From Romboutsia weinsteinii (GTDB lineage: Bacteria; Bacillota; Clostridia; Peptostreptococcales; Peptostreptococcaceae), in contig NZ_NOJY02000008.1 of NCBI RefSeq assembly GCF_002250835.2, forward strand, positions 87,706-151,705: a DNA stretch of 64,000 nt, read 5' to 3'. The notes below the pieces were generated by a model that saw only the letters and a program-made list of their open reading frames with translations, made no database searches and was not told where the DNA came from. Shown here in pieces: positions 54,304 to 63,557 of this stretch. Both the position numbers and the translations under genes were made by a program. Within the stretch, counting starts at the first letter, position 1. The number at the start of each line of letters is the position of its first letter.

Positions 54304-54342
54304 AGTTTTCTATTTAAATTAAATAGAAAACTATGATATAAT
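54304..54342 (+). promoter_or_regulatory. mutS promoter with overlapping palindrome
   Basis: The 12-bp arms AGTTTTCTATTT (54304-54315) and its complement (54321-54332) enclose a 5-nt loop; directly after lies an extended -10, TGATATAAT (54334-54342). The palindrome covers the -35 zone, so it may be an operator for the mismatch-repair operon. Confidence 0.55.
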
Positions 54343-54404
54343 AATAAATTAGACATAAGTAAAATAAACAATTTATAGTTAGCAAGTAACAAGGAGGAAC
54401 ATCC

Positions 54405-57269
54405 ATGATAATAGATAGAAACAAATTAACTCCTATGATGAAACAGTACTTCGATGCAAAAGATAGATATCCTGATTGTATACTGTTTTTTAGATTAGGA
54501 GATTTTTATGAAATGTTTTTTGAAGATGCAATAGTAGCATCAAAAACATTAGAAATAGCACTAACAGGAAAATCATGCGGGCTTGAAGAGCGTGCACCTA
54601 TGTGTGGTATACCTTTCCATGCAGCAAATGCATACATATCAAAACTTGTAGAAAGTGGATACAAGGTAGCAATAGGAGAACAGCTTGAAGATCCTGCAAC
54701 TACAAAAGGATTAGTAAAAAGAGACGTAGTAAGAGTAGTTACACCAGGTACAGTACTTGAAGGAAGCTTACTTGAAAATAAAAAAAATAACTACCTACTA
54801 TCACTATATAAATCAGGAGACGATATAGGTTTAACTTATGTAGATATAAGTACAGGAGAAGTAAATGCGACTTATTTAAAAGATGATAAAGTAGTTGAAG
54901 AAATAGCAAAAATACATCCAACTGAGATTATACTTAACGATTTAAGCTTTATAGATAAATTAAGAAATATAGCTACAGTAAGTAATATATATATAAATGA
55001 AAACTTTAGTGAAAACTATTTAGATTTGAACATATTAAATCAATACTTTAGTGAAGAGTATCTACAAAATGTAAAGTTTGATAATGACAATTTAATAAAA
55101 AATAGTTTATCAATACTTTTAAACTATATCTACAACACTCAAAAGCAAGTAACATCAAACATAAATAGTATAAACGTTTATAATGCAACTGAATATATGG
55201 TTCTAGATATGTTTACAAGAGTAAACCTTGAGCTTACTCAAACTATAAGAGGAAGTAAAAAGAAAGGTTCATTACTTCATGTAATGGATAAGACATCTAC
55301 TGCTATGGGTGGTAGACTTCTTAGAAAATATGTGGAAGAACCATTAGTTAATAAGAAAAAAATAGATGAGAGACTTAATGTTATAGAAGAAATTAAAGAT
55401 GATTTTATGCTTAGAGAAGATCTAACCGAAATCTTAAAAAATGTATATGATATCGAAAGAATTTGTGGAAAAATTGCCTTTGAAAAAGTAACTCCAAAGG
55501 AAATGATTCACTTAAAGAACTCAGTAGAAAAACTTCCAAGTTTAAAAAATACTATAAGTTCTTCTAATGCAAACATACTTAAAAATTATATAAGTGAAAT
55601 GGAAAACCTAGATGATCTTTATAATTTAATAGATGAAGCTATTATGGAAGAATCATCTATTACTATAAAAGATGGAAATATAATAAAATCAGATTTTAAT
55701 GATGGGCTAAAAGAACTTCGTGATATATCAAAAAACGGTGCTTACATGATTAAAGAAATAGAAAATCGTGAAAGAGAAAAAACAGGTGTAAAATCTTTAA
55801 AAATAGGATTTAACAAGGTATTTGGATATTTTATTGAAATTACTAAAGCAAATTTAGCTACAGCAAAGATTGATGATGGATATGTAAGAAAGCAAACTTT
55901 AAGTAATGCTGAAAGATTTATAACACAAGAACTTAAGGAAATAGAAGACAAAATATTAAATGCAGAAGACAAAATAAAGACTTTAGAATATGAAATATTT
56001 GTAAATATAAGAGACACAATCTACAAAAATATAGATAGAATACAAAAGGTTGCAAGAATAATAGCAAACATAGACGTATTCGTATCCCTAGCTAGTGTCG
56101 CATACATGAATAATTATGTTAAACCGATTATAAATGAAGATAATAAGTTAGACATAAAAAATGGGCGTCATCCTGTTGTTGAAAATATAGTGGGAGAAGA
56201 AAATTTCGTACCTAATGATACTTACTTAAATACTGGCGAAAATATAATTAACATAATAACTGGACCAAACATGGCAGGTAAATCTACTTACATGAGACAA
56301 AGTGCAATAATATCTCTTATGGCTCATATTGGTTCATTCGTACCAGCAGAATACGCAAATGTACCAGTACTAGATAGAATATTTACAAGAGTTGGAGCAA
56401 GTGATGATTTATCTCAAGGTCAATCTACATTTATGGTTGAGATGACAGAGGTATCTCATATATTAAAAAATGCTACAGAAAAAAGTTTAGTAATACTAGA
56501 TGAAATCGGTAGAGGGACAAGTACTTATGATGGAATAAGTCTTGCGTGGTCAATAGTAGAATACATTCAAAATAATATTAAATGCAAAACACTATTTGCA
56601 ACTCACTATCATGAACTAATAGACCTTGAAAATGAATTTGGTGAGGTTAAAAACTATTCAATAGCAGTTAAGGAAGATGGAGAAGGTATAATATTCTTAA
56701 GAAAGATAATACCTCAAGGAGCAGATAAAAGTTACGGTATATATGTTGCAAAACTTGCCAAGCTTCCAGATGAGGTAATAGAAAGATCAAGAGAAATATT
56801 AAGTGATTTAGAAAAAAATCATGTATATAATAGTGTAGCTATTAATAATGAACAAACAAACAGCCTAGAAGTAAATTCTAGTAAGCAAGTTAAGAATAGT
56901 ACTTCATCTTATGAATTGAATGAAGCAAAGTTAAAGATCAATAAGTTACAAGAAGAATTAAAAAAATTAAGTGGAAATAACTTTAATAAAGAATATGAAA
57001 AGTTAAAGATAGAACACGATGCTTTATGTAAAAGCTACGAAGATAATAAAAAACAATATGAAAATTTAAATAAAGAATATAAAGATTTAAATGAAAAACT
57101 AGAAAGTCAACAAGTAAATAATGAAGTAGCAGTAACTCAGATGTCATTTGATAGTATAGCAGAAAATGATTTAGCAGAAGAGATAATGAATCTAGATATA
57201 CTAAATATGACTCCACTTGATGCTATGAATGCTTTATATAGCCTTCATAAAAAAGCAAAATCAATTTAA
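54405..57269 (+). CDS. mutS: DNA mismatch repair protein MutS
   Basis: 954 residues, long for MutS (usually 850-900). Mismatch-reading motif GDFYE with F34 and E36; ATPase Walker A GPNMAGKST (620-628), Walker B VILDEIGRG and the HATHYHEL-like ATHYHEL helix are intact. The extra length is in a charged, coiled-coil-like C-terminal region (about 825-920) rich in Lys/Glu/Asn. It recognises mismatches and hands them to MutL. AAGGAGG is 7 nt before the ATG. First gene of mutS-mutL-miaA-hfq. Confidence 0.97.
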   Translation: MIIDRNKLTPMMKQYFDAKDRYPDCILFFRLGDFYEMFFEDAIVASKTLEIALTGKSCGLEERAPMCGIPFHAANAYISKLVESGYKVAIGEQLEDPATTKGLVKRDVVRVVTPGTVLEGSLLENKKNNYLLSLYKSGDDIGLTYVDISTGEVNATYLKDDKVVEEIAKIHPTEIILNDLSFIDKLRNIATVSNIYINENFSENYLDLNILNQYFSEEYLQNVKFDNDNLIKNSLSILLNYIYNTQKQVTSNINSINVYNATEYMVLDMFTRVNLELTQTIRGSKKKGSLLHVMDKTSTAMGGRLLRKYVEEPLVNKKKIDERLNVIEEIKDDFMLREDLTEILKNVYDIERICGKIAFEKVTPKEMIHLKNSVEKLPSLKNTISSSNANILKNYISEMENLDDLYNLIDEAIMEESSITIKDGNIIKSDFNDGLKELRDISKNGAYMIKEIENREREKTGVKSLKIGFNKVFGYFIEITKANLATAKIDDGYVRKQTLSNAERFITQELKEIEDKILNAEDKIKTLEYEIFVNIRDTIYKNIDRIQKVARIIANIDVFVSLASVAYMNNYVKPIINEDNKLDIKNGRHPVVENIVGEENFVPNDTYLNTGENIINIITGPNMAGKSTYMRQSAIISLMAHIGSFVPAEYANVPVLDRIFTRVGASDDLSQGQSTFMVEMTEVSHILKNATEKSLVILDEIGRGTSTYDGISLAWSIVEYIQNNIKCKTLFATHYHELIDLENEFGEVKNYSIAVKEDGEGIIFLRKIIPQGADKSYGIYVAKLAKLPDEVIERSREILSDLEKNHVYNSVAINNEQTNSLEVNSSKQVKNSTSSYELNEAKLKINKLQEELKKLSGNNFNKEYEKLKIEHDALCKSYEDNKKQYENLNKEYKDLNEKLESQQVNNEVAVTQMSFDSIAENDLAEEIMNLDILNMTPLDAMNALYSLHKKAKSI

Positions 57270-57286
57270 ACCTCATGGAGGTAGAT

Positions 57287-59443
57287 ATGGAAAATAGAAT
57301 TAACATACTAGATGATTTAACAATAAATAAAATTGCTGCAGGAGAGGTAGTTGAAAGACCCTCTTCTGTAGTTAAAGAATTAATAGAAAACTGTGTAGAT
57401 GCAAAATCTACTAAAATAATAGTAGATATAGTTGATGGTGGTAAAAAATCAATTAGAATTACAGATAATGGAATAGGCATACCTTCAAGTGAAGTAAGTA
57501 AATCATTTTTAAGACATGCCACTAGTAAAATAAAAGAGATTGATGATTTATATGACTTATATTCACTAGGATTTAGAGGAGAAGCACTTGCTTCTATATC
57601 AGCAGTTTCAAAGCTTGAGATGATAACAAAAACTAAAGATGAGGCTGTTGGTACAAGAGTTTATGTAGAAGGTGGAAAGGTAATAACTAAGGAACCTATA
57701 GGAGCAACCAATGGTACTACAATAATTATTAAGGACATATTTTACAATACTCCTGTTAGACAAAAGTTTTTAAAGTCAACACATGCAGAAACAATAAATA
57801 TAAGTGATTTAATAAATAAACTTGCAATAGGAAACCCAAATATTCAAATTAAATACATCAATAATGGAAAGCCAATGCTAAATACACCAGGAGATAATAA
57901 GCTATTAAGTGTTATAAGAAGTATCTATGGTAAAGACATAACAGGCAACTTAATAGAAGTTGAATATGAGTGTTCTAACTTTAAGCTAAGTGGATATATA
58001 GGAAATAATAATGTTTATAGATCTAATAAAAATCTGCAACATATATATATAAACAAAAGATTTGTAAAAAGTAAATTAATACTAGATGCCATAAATGAAA
58101 GCTATAAGTCTATTATACCTGGAGGAAAGCATGCAGTATGCTTTTTAGACTTAGAAATAAAACCTTCAACAATAGATGTAAATATACATCCAACAAAACT
58201 TGAAGTGAAGTTTGAAAATGAACAAGAAATATATGTAGAGCTTAGAGATTATTTAAAAAGAAAACTATTAGGCTCAACATTAATAGGTAAATATGAAACT
58301 TATAATTCACCACAACAAAAGATTATAAGCCGTGTGAGTGCACCAAAAGAAATACCGGTTCATGATATAAATAATACAGATGAAAAGCCAATAGAGAGCT
58401 TTAAATCAGTATCAGATATATTAAATAAAGAAGAAGCTGATAATAGTTTTAGAAATATTAACTCTGCACTAAATATACATGAAGATAAAGAAAAAGTAGC
58501 ATCAAATGAGATAGATTTACCACTAGAAAATATTACACTTATAAAAGAATTATCAAACAAAAAAGATGAATATATAATTGAAGGAAATCTTGATATAAGT
58601 AAATCTTTTAGTATTGAAGAACTGGAAAAGCTGGATAAAATAAAACCACAAGAGCTACAACAGAATACAGATACAGTCAAAGAAGAAAATTCACTGTATG
58701 AATTTAAATCACAAGGTAAGCAAATCTTAAGTGATGAAGCAAATGCTAATTTAAATCAAACTTATAATATGTATGATACAAGTATTAAGACTTCTGAGGA
58801 AAAAAATATCATAGATCCACAAGAGTCAAAACAAGAAATGTTTTTTGAAGAAAATGAAGATAAATTCTCTCTAAAAAACTATAAGATAATAGGCTCAGTA
58901 TTTAGTACTTATATTGTACTAGAAAAAGGAAATTCTATGTATTTACTAGACCAGCATGTAGCGCATGAAAGAATTCTTTATGAAAAATACATGGAGAAGT
59001 TCTATAACCATGATATAAGTATGCAGATGCTTCTTGATCCAATAATTCTAGAACTATCTAATGTAGATATGTTACAAGTAGAAAATAACTTAGACTTATT
59101 TACTAATTTTGGTTTTGAAATAGAACTATTTGGTAATAATCATATAATGATAAGATGTGTGCCAACTACATTTGGAATTCCTGAGTCAGAAAAATTCATA
59201 CTACAAATTATAGACAATATAAATGAAATAAAAAATAACTATGAGCTAAAGGGAGAAAAATTTGCATCTATGGCTTGTAGAGCAGCTATAAAAGCTAATG
59301 ATAAAATACACACTATAGAAATAGAAAGTCTACTTGATCAAATGCAATACTGTAAAAATCCATTTACTTGTCCTCATGGTAGACCTATAATAGTTGAAAT
59401 ATCTAAAAAAGAAATAGAAAAGATGTTTAAAAGAATTATGTAG
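57287..59443 (+). CDS. mutL: DNA mismatch repair protein MutL
   Basis: 718 residues. Start ATG 57287, with GGAGG five bases ahead; the ATG at 57275 contains that site. GHKL ATPase motifs: ENCVDAKS (N-box), DNGIGI and GFRGEAL. The endonuclease motif in the C-terminal domain reads DQHVAHERILYE (555-566; usual DQHA), with CRAA and CPHGRP metal-site motifs. The linker between the domains (about 340-520) is long and acidic. It probably nicks the new strand, since these bacteria lack MutH. Confidence 0.95.
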   Translation: MENRINILDDLTINKIAAGEVVERPSSVVKELIENCVDAKSTKIIVDIVDGGKKSIRITDNGIGIPSSEVSKSFLRHATSKIKEIDDLYDLYSLGFRGEALASISAVSKLEMITKTKDEAVGTRVYVEGGKVITKEPIGATNGTTIIIKDIFYNTPVRQKFLKSTHAETINISDLINKLAIGNPNIQIKYINNGKPMLNTPGDNKLLSVIRSIYGKDITGNLIEVEYECSNFKLSGYIGNNNVYRSNKNLQHIYINKRFVKSKLILDAINESYKSIIPGGKHAVCFLDLEIKPSTIDVNIHPTKLEVKFENEQEIYVELRDYLKRKLLGSTLIGKYETYNSPQQKIISRVSAPKEIPVHDINNTDEKPIESFKSVSDILNKEEADNSFRNINSALNIHEDKEKVASNEIDLPLENITLIKELSNKKDEYIIEGNLDISKSFSIEELEKLDKIKPQELQQNTDTVKEENSLYEFKSQGKQILSDEANANLNQTYNMYDTSIKTSEEKNIIDPQESKQEMFFEENEDKFSLKNYKIIGSVFSTYIVLEKGNSMYLLDQHVAHERILYEKYMEKFYNHDISMQMLLDPIILELSNVDMLQVENNLDLFTNFGFEIELFGNNHIMIRCVPTTFGIPESEKFILQIIDNINEIKNNYELKGEKFASMACRAAIKANDKIHTIEIESLLDQMQYCKNPFTCPHGRPIIVEISKKEIEKMFKRIM

Positions 59444-59462
59444 CTTTTAAGAAAGGAACATT

Positions 59463-60404
59463 ATGAAGAAGATACCACTTATTATACTTACAGGACCCAC
59501 TGCTGTTGGAAAAACAGATTTATCAATAAGACTAGCAAAAGATTTAAATGCTGAAATAATATCTGCTGATTCAATGCAAATATATAAGCATATGGATATC
59601 GGTAGTGCAAAGGTAACTAAGGAAGAAATGAACGGAGTTGTACATCATTTAATTGATGAAGTAGATCCTGACTTTTCTTTTTCAGTATCTGAGTTTCAAG
59701 AAAGAGCAGATAAGTATATAAAAGAGATTGATGAAAATGAGAACAGAGTCCTTGTAACTGGAGGGACAGGTCTTTACCTTAATTCTCTAATATATAATAT
59801 GGACTTTGCAAAATCTGATGCTAACGATGAATTAAGAGAACAATTAAGGTTAGAACTTGAAGAACATGGCATAGACTATATGCATAATAAGCTAAGAGAG
59901 CTAGACGAAGAATCAGCAAATAGAATACACAAAAATAATACTAAAAGAGTAATAAGAGCTTTAGAAGTATGTCTTAGTGGTAAGAAAATGAATGATTTTT
60001 CAAATGATTTAAGATTCAATGATAAATATGAACCTATTATCATAGTTCTTAATAGAGAAAGAGAACATTTATACGAAAGAATAAACAAAAGAGTAGATAT
60101 TATGATAAATGGTGGACTAGAAAAAGAAGTAAAAGAGCTTCTTAATATGGGATATACCAAAGACTTAATATCTATGCAAGGAATAGGATACAAAGAAATA
60201 ATAAAATATTTAGATGATGAATACACATATGATGAAGCTGTCGAAATAATAAAAAGAGACTCAAGAAGATATGCAAAAAGACAGATAACTTGGTTTAGAA
60301 GATATGAAAATGCCAAGTGGTACAATTTAGATGAGTATAAGGATATAAATATACTTAAAGAAGATATACTTATGTATGTTGAAAAATCACTTCAACTTGT
60401 ATAA
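59463..60404 (+). CDS. miaA: tRNA dimethylallyltransferase MiaA
   Basis: 313 residues. P-loop GPTAVGKT (about 9-16), SADSMQIYKHMDIGSAK and GGTGLYL motifs match MiaA, and the C-terminal helical part carries QGIGYKEI and RRYAKRQITWFRR, a basic tRNA-contact region. It adds dimethylallyl to A37 of tRNAs reading codons that start with U. AAAGGAAC is 6 nt before the ATG. Standard order with mutL upstream and hfq downstream. Confidence 0.96.
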   Translation: MKKIPLIILTGPTAVGKTDLSIRLAKDLNAEIISADSMQIYKHMDIGSAKVTKEEMNGVVHHLIDEVDPDFSFSVSEFQERADKYIKEIDENENRVLVTGGTGLYLNSLIYNMDFAKSDANDELREQLRLELEEHGIDYMHNKLRELDEESANRIHKNNTKRVIRALEVCLSGKKMNDFSNDLRFNDKYEPIIIVLNREREHLYERINKRVDIMINGGLEKEVKELLNMGYTKDLISMQGIGYKEIIKYLDDEYTYDEAVEIIKRDSRRYAKRQITWFRRYENAKWYNLDEYKDINILKEDILMYVEKSLQLV

Positions 60405-60483
60405 TATATAAGATAAGGAAGATTATAGAAAATATTAAATAAATATTATTCTTATTTTAAAATTTCGGGAGGGTATTAGGCTA

Positions 60484-60786
60484 ATGAAAAACTCAGTGTT
60501 AAATTTACAGGACTTATTTTTAAATAATGCAAGAAAAGAAAGAATACCTGTAACAATATACTTAATGAATGGAGTTCAAGTAAAAGGGATTGTTAAAGGT
60601 TTTGATAGCTATGTTATATTAGTAGAGGGAGATAACAAACAACAAAATATGATTTATAAGCATGCAGTTTCTACTATATTACCTTCAAAAACTATAAATT
60701 TACAAAACAACAATACACAACAAGGTACTAATAATAACTACCATGCATCACATGAAAACAATAATAACTATAATAACCGTAGATAA
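60484..60786 (+). CDS. hfq: RNA chaperone Hfq with long Asn-rich tail
   Basis: 100 residues. The Sm core (about 8-70) has [20 protein letters not shown] and the YKHAVSTI motif (Sm2). The last ~30 residues are unusual: Asn/Gln-rich with several His, a low-complexity tail. The ribosome site is GGGAGG, ten bases from the ATG. Hfq binds small RNAs and mRNA and forms hexamers. The tail is longer and more Asn-rich than the short C-terminus of typical Firmicute Hfq. Confidence 0.95.
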   Translation: MKNSVLNLQDLFLNNARKERIPVTIYLMNGVQVKGIVKGFDSYVILVEGDNKQQNMIYKHAVSTILPSKTINLQNNNTQQGTNNNYHASHENNNNYNNRR

Positions 60787-60812
60787 TGATATAAAATAAA
60801 GTAATACATAAC

Positions 60813-60855
60813 AAATAAGAAACTCCACAGATTTTGTGGAGTTTCTTATTTATTA
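60813..60855 (+). terminator. Terminator after hfq
   Basis: A perfect 17-bp stem, AAATAAGAAACTCCACA (60813-60829) with its complement (60835-60851), loop GATTT. Confidence 0.93.
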
Positions 60856-60944
60856 TGTCTAAGAAGAAAACAAATACACGAAAAAATATAAGTATCATAT
60901 TTATATACTATAAACTTTATATTAGCTAAAGGAAGTATATAAAT

Positions 60945-61880
60945 ATGACTAATCAAAATATAAATAGTGTTGTTACAGACTATATACTAGAAAAAGAAAT
61001 AAAAAAAATAAACTATACAATACCATATGGGATAGATTTAATAAATGCACCATATATGTGGAGAAATGGATATACTGGCAAAAAAGTAACTATAGCAATA
61101 ATAGACACAGGTTGTGACACAAGACATCCTGATCTTAGGGGAAAGATAATAGGTGGAAAAAACTTTACATCAGATGATAATTATAATCCAAGAATTTACA
61201 GAGACTATAATGGTCATGGTACTCACGTTGCTGGAATAATAGCTGCTGGAAATAAAAAAAAGAGAGGTGTAGTAGGAGTAGCACCTGATTCTAAGTTATT
61301 AGTATTAAAAGCTCTAGACAAAAATGGATCAGGGGAGTATTCTTGGATTATAGGTGCTATAGATTATGCGATAGAAAGAAAGGTTGATATAATATCTATG
61401 TCCTTAGGTGGTGAAGACGATATAAAAGAGTTACATGAAGCAATAGTTAGAGCAGTATGTAATAATATATTAGTTGTAGCTGCTGCTGGAAATGAAGGAG
61501 ATAATTTACCTTATACTAATGAATTAAGTTTTCCGGGAGCATATAAAGAATCAATATCAGTAGGTGCTATTGACAAAAATAAAGAACCTGCATACTTTAC
61601 TAATTCAAACAAAGAAGTCGACGTATTAGCACCTGGAGTTAATATACTATCGACATATAAAAATGGAATGTACGCTATATTAAGTGGAACAAGCATGGCA
61701 ACCCCATTTGTTTCCGGAAGTTTAGCATTGTTAATTGAATGGTCAAGGCAAGAATTTGGTAGAACACTAGATGAACCAGAGCTATATGCTCAATTAGTAA
61801 AAAATACAGTTTCAATTAATATAGAAAGGACTATACAGGGAAATGGATATGTTTATTTAGACCCAGTGACAACAAAATAA
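60945..61880 (+). CDS. Intracellular subtilisin-like serine protease (S8)
   Basis: 311 residues with the subtilisin catalytic triad in order: D54 (IIDTGCDTRHPD), H91 (NGHGTHVAG) and S250 (SGTSMATP). The oxyanion-hole Asn lies in AAAGNEGDN. There is no signal peptide and only a ~25-residue N-terminal extension, as in intracellular serine proteases that act on cytoplasmic proteins late in growth or during sporulation. AAAGGAAG is 8 nt before the ATG. A weak AC-N16-CATATTTAT sequence upstream (about 60878-60904) might be a sporulation promoter. Confidence 0.88.
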   Translation: MTNQNINSVVTDYILEKEIKKINYTIPYGIDLINAPYMWRNGYTGKKVTIAIIDTGCDTRHPDLRGKIIGGKNFTSDDNYNPRIYRDYNGHGTHVAGIIAAGNKKKRGVVGVAPDSKLLVLKALDKNGSGEYSWIIGAIDYAIERKVDIISMSLGGEDDIKELHEAIVRAVCNNILVVAAAGNEGDNLPYTNELSFPGAYKESISVGAIDKNKEPAYFTNSNKEVDVLAPGVNILSTYKNGMYAILSGTSMATPFVSGSLALLIEWSRQEFGRTLDEPELYAQLVKNTVSINIERTIQGNGYVYLDPVTTK

Positions 61881-61887
61881 ATAATAC

Positions 61888-61934
61888 AGGTCACCCTATA
61901 TATCACAAACTTGGTATACAAGGTGACTTTTCTT
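61888..61934. terminator. Terminator between the protease and gntP genes
   Basis: GTCACC (61890-61895) pairs with GGTGAC (61922-61927), with TATA inner pairing and TTTTCTTAG after. Serves the convergent ends. Confidence 0.6.
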
Positions 61935-61980
61935 AGTTATATAATAAATTCACAGTACGTTATAAGTTGTATTAAAAAAA

Positions 61981-63360
61981 TCATGATATAAACTTAATAG
62001 ATAAAAGAGCTACAACAAATGCAGTAACAGCTATTGGTATAACAACAGACGTTACAAAAATATCTTTATAGGATTGTTTATGTGTCAATTTACATATAGC
62101 AAGTGTAGTAATTACAGCACCATTATGCGGTAAAGTATCAAGACCGCCAGAAGCTAATGATGCTATTCTATGGAGTATTTCAGGCGAAATATTTAAAGTA
62201 TGTGCCATTGAAATAAAAGTTGGCGCTAGAGAATCTAGAGTTATAGTCAGTCCGCCAGAAGCTGAAGCTGTAATACCGCATATAATATTTACAGATAAAG
62301 CCTCAGAAATAATAGGGTTAGTAGATATACCTAAAATTATTGTTTGTATAGTTGTAAAAACAGCAAGTGATTTGATTACACTTCCATAGCCAACAATGGC
62401 ACTAGAGCTAAGTAAGGGTAAAAAAGAATTACTTATTCCAGCATTTAAAACATTACTCATATGTTTTATTTTATTAAAGTTTAAAGTTATTATATATATT
62501 ATTGAAATAACGATTGAAATAATAACACTCCACGTACCAGAGACACTACTTAATGTAGTATTGTATTGTCCTAAGTAGCTACCATCAACCCTAGGATAAA
62601 ATATCTTTGAAAAAAATAAATTACTTACAAATATTATTACTATAGGCAATATTGCTAAAAAAATATTTGGAAGCTCTTCGTCAGATTCATTTAAATCTTC
62701 ATATATATGTGAACCATATCCTTCCTTAATAAGCTCTGCTGACTTAGCACGATAAGTAAGCCAACTCATACCAAGTCCTAGCATAAGTATACTTGCAATT
62801 ATACCAATGATAGGTGCAGAAAAAGTATCTGTGCCAAAATAACTCATAGGTATAACATTTTGTATTTCTGGTGTACCTGGAAGAGCTGTCATTGTAAATG
62901 TAAAAGAACCAAGTGCTATTGTACCTGGAATTAATCTTTTTGGTATATTAGATTCTTTAAATAATACATTTGCTATAGGATACAATACAAACGCGACTGT
63001 GAATAAAGAGACACCTCCGTATGTAAGTAAAGCACCTGCAAGTACAACTGCGAAGATAGTTTTATCCTTTCCTAAATTCTTAGTAATAAAATATGCAATA
63101 GACTTTGCATAAAGAGCTTCTTCCATAAGTTTTGCAAATATAGCTCCAGTTAAAAATATTGGGAAGTAGTTTTTTATAAAGTTTGAAAAACCACTCATGT
63201 ACACCTCTGTATAATTAGCCATTAAGTGTCCATCAATTCCAACTATAATTAATACTGTCAATAAAGCGACAATTGGTGCGGTTATGATTGTTGAAAATCC
63301 CTTATAGGCTAAATACATTATAAGTGATAATGATAAAATCAATCCAATTAAGCTAAACAT
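61981..63360 (-). CDS. GntP-family permease
   Basis: 459 residues with about 12 membrane helices. GntP/CitMHS-like motifs are visible: SFTFTMTALPGTPEIQNVIP and SGGLDTLPHNGAVITTL (near the C-terminus). Family members carry gluconate or related sugar acids, and some carry other organic acids. Since no kinase or dehydrogenase gene for gluconate is adjacent, the substrate is open. The ATG (63360) has GAGGA seven bases upstream. It is divergent from the collagen-like gene. Confidence 0.83.
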   Translation of the reverse strand: MFSLIGLILSLSLIMYLAYKGFSTIITAPIVALLTVLIIVGIDGHLMANYTEVYMSGFSNFIKNYFPIFLTGAIFAKLMEEALYAKSIAYFITKNLGKDKTIFAVVLAGALLTYGGVSLFTVAFVLYPIANVLFKESNIPKRLIPGTIALGSFTFTMTALPGTPEIQNVIPMSYFGTDTFSAPIIGIIASILMLGLGMSWLTYRAKSAELIKEGYGSHIYEDLNESDEELPNIFLAILPIVIIFVSNLFFSKIFYPRVDGSYLGQYNTTLSSVSGTWSVIISIVISIIYIITLNFNKIKHMSNVLNAGISNSFLPLLSSSAIVGYGSVIKSLAVFTTIQTIILGISTNPIISEALSVNIICGITASASGGLTITLDSLAPTFISMAHTLNISPEILHRIASLASGGLDTLPHNGAVITTLAICKLTHKQSYKDIFVTSVVIPIAVTAFVVALLSIKFIS

Positions 63361-63491
63361 AAATTAGTCCTCTTTCTAATTAATAATAACTATTATGCCC
63401 CAAATATCTAATATATTTGAGTATTAATTAGATAAATTGTTGTATTTATGAGTATAAACAATATTTAAGCATTAAAAAATGTCTTAATATC

Positions 63492-63519
63492 ACCATGATA
63501 AAAAAATATTCATATAATA
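63492..63519 (+). promoter_or_regulatory. Sigma-K-type promoter of the collagen-like gene
   Basis: AC (63492-63493), 17-nt spacer, CATATAATA (63511-63519), a full match to AC-N17-CATANNNTA. It indicates expression in the mother cell late in sporulation and puts the start about 32 bases before the ATG. Confidence 0.7.
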
Positions 63520-63557
63520 TCATGTTAGACTAATTATATTTCTATAGAGGTGATAAA

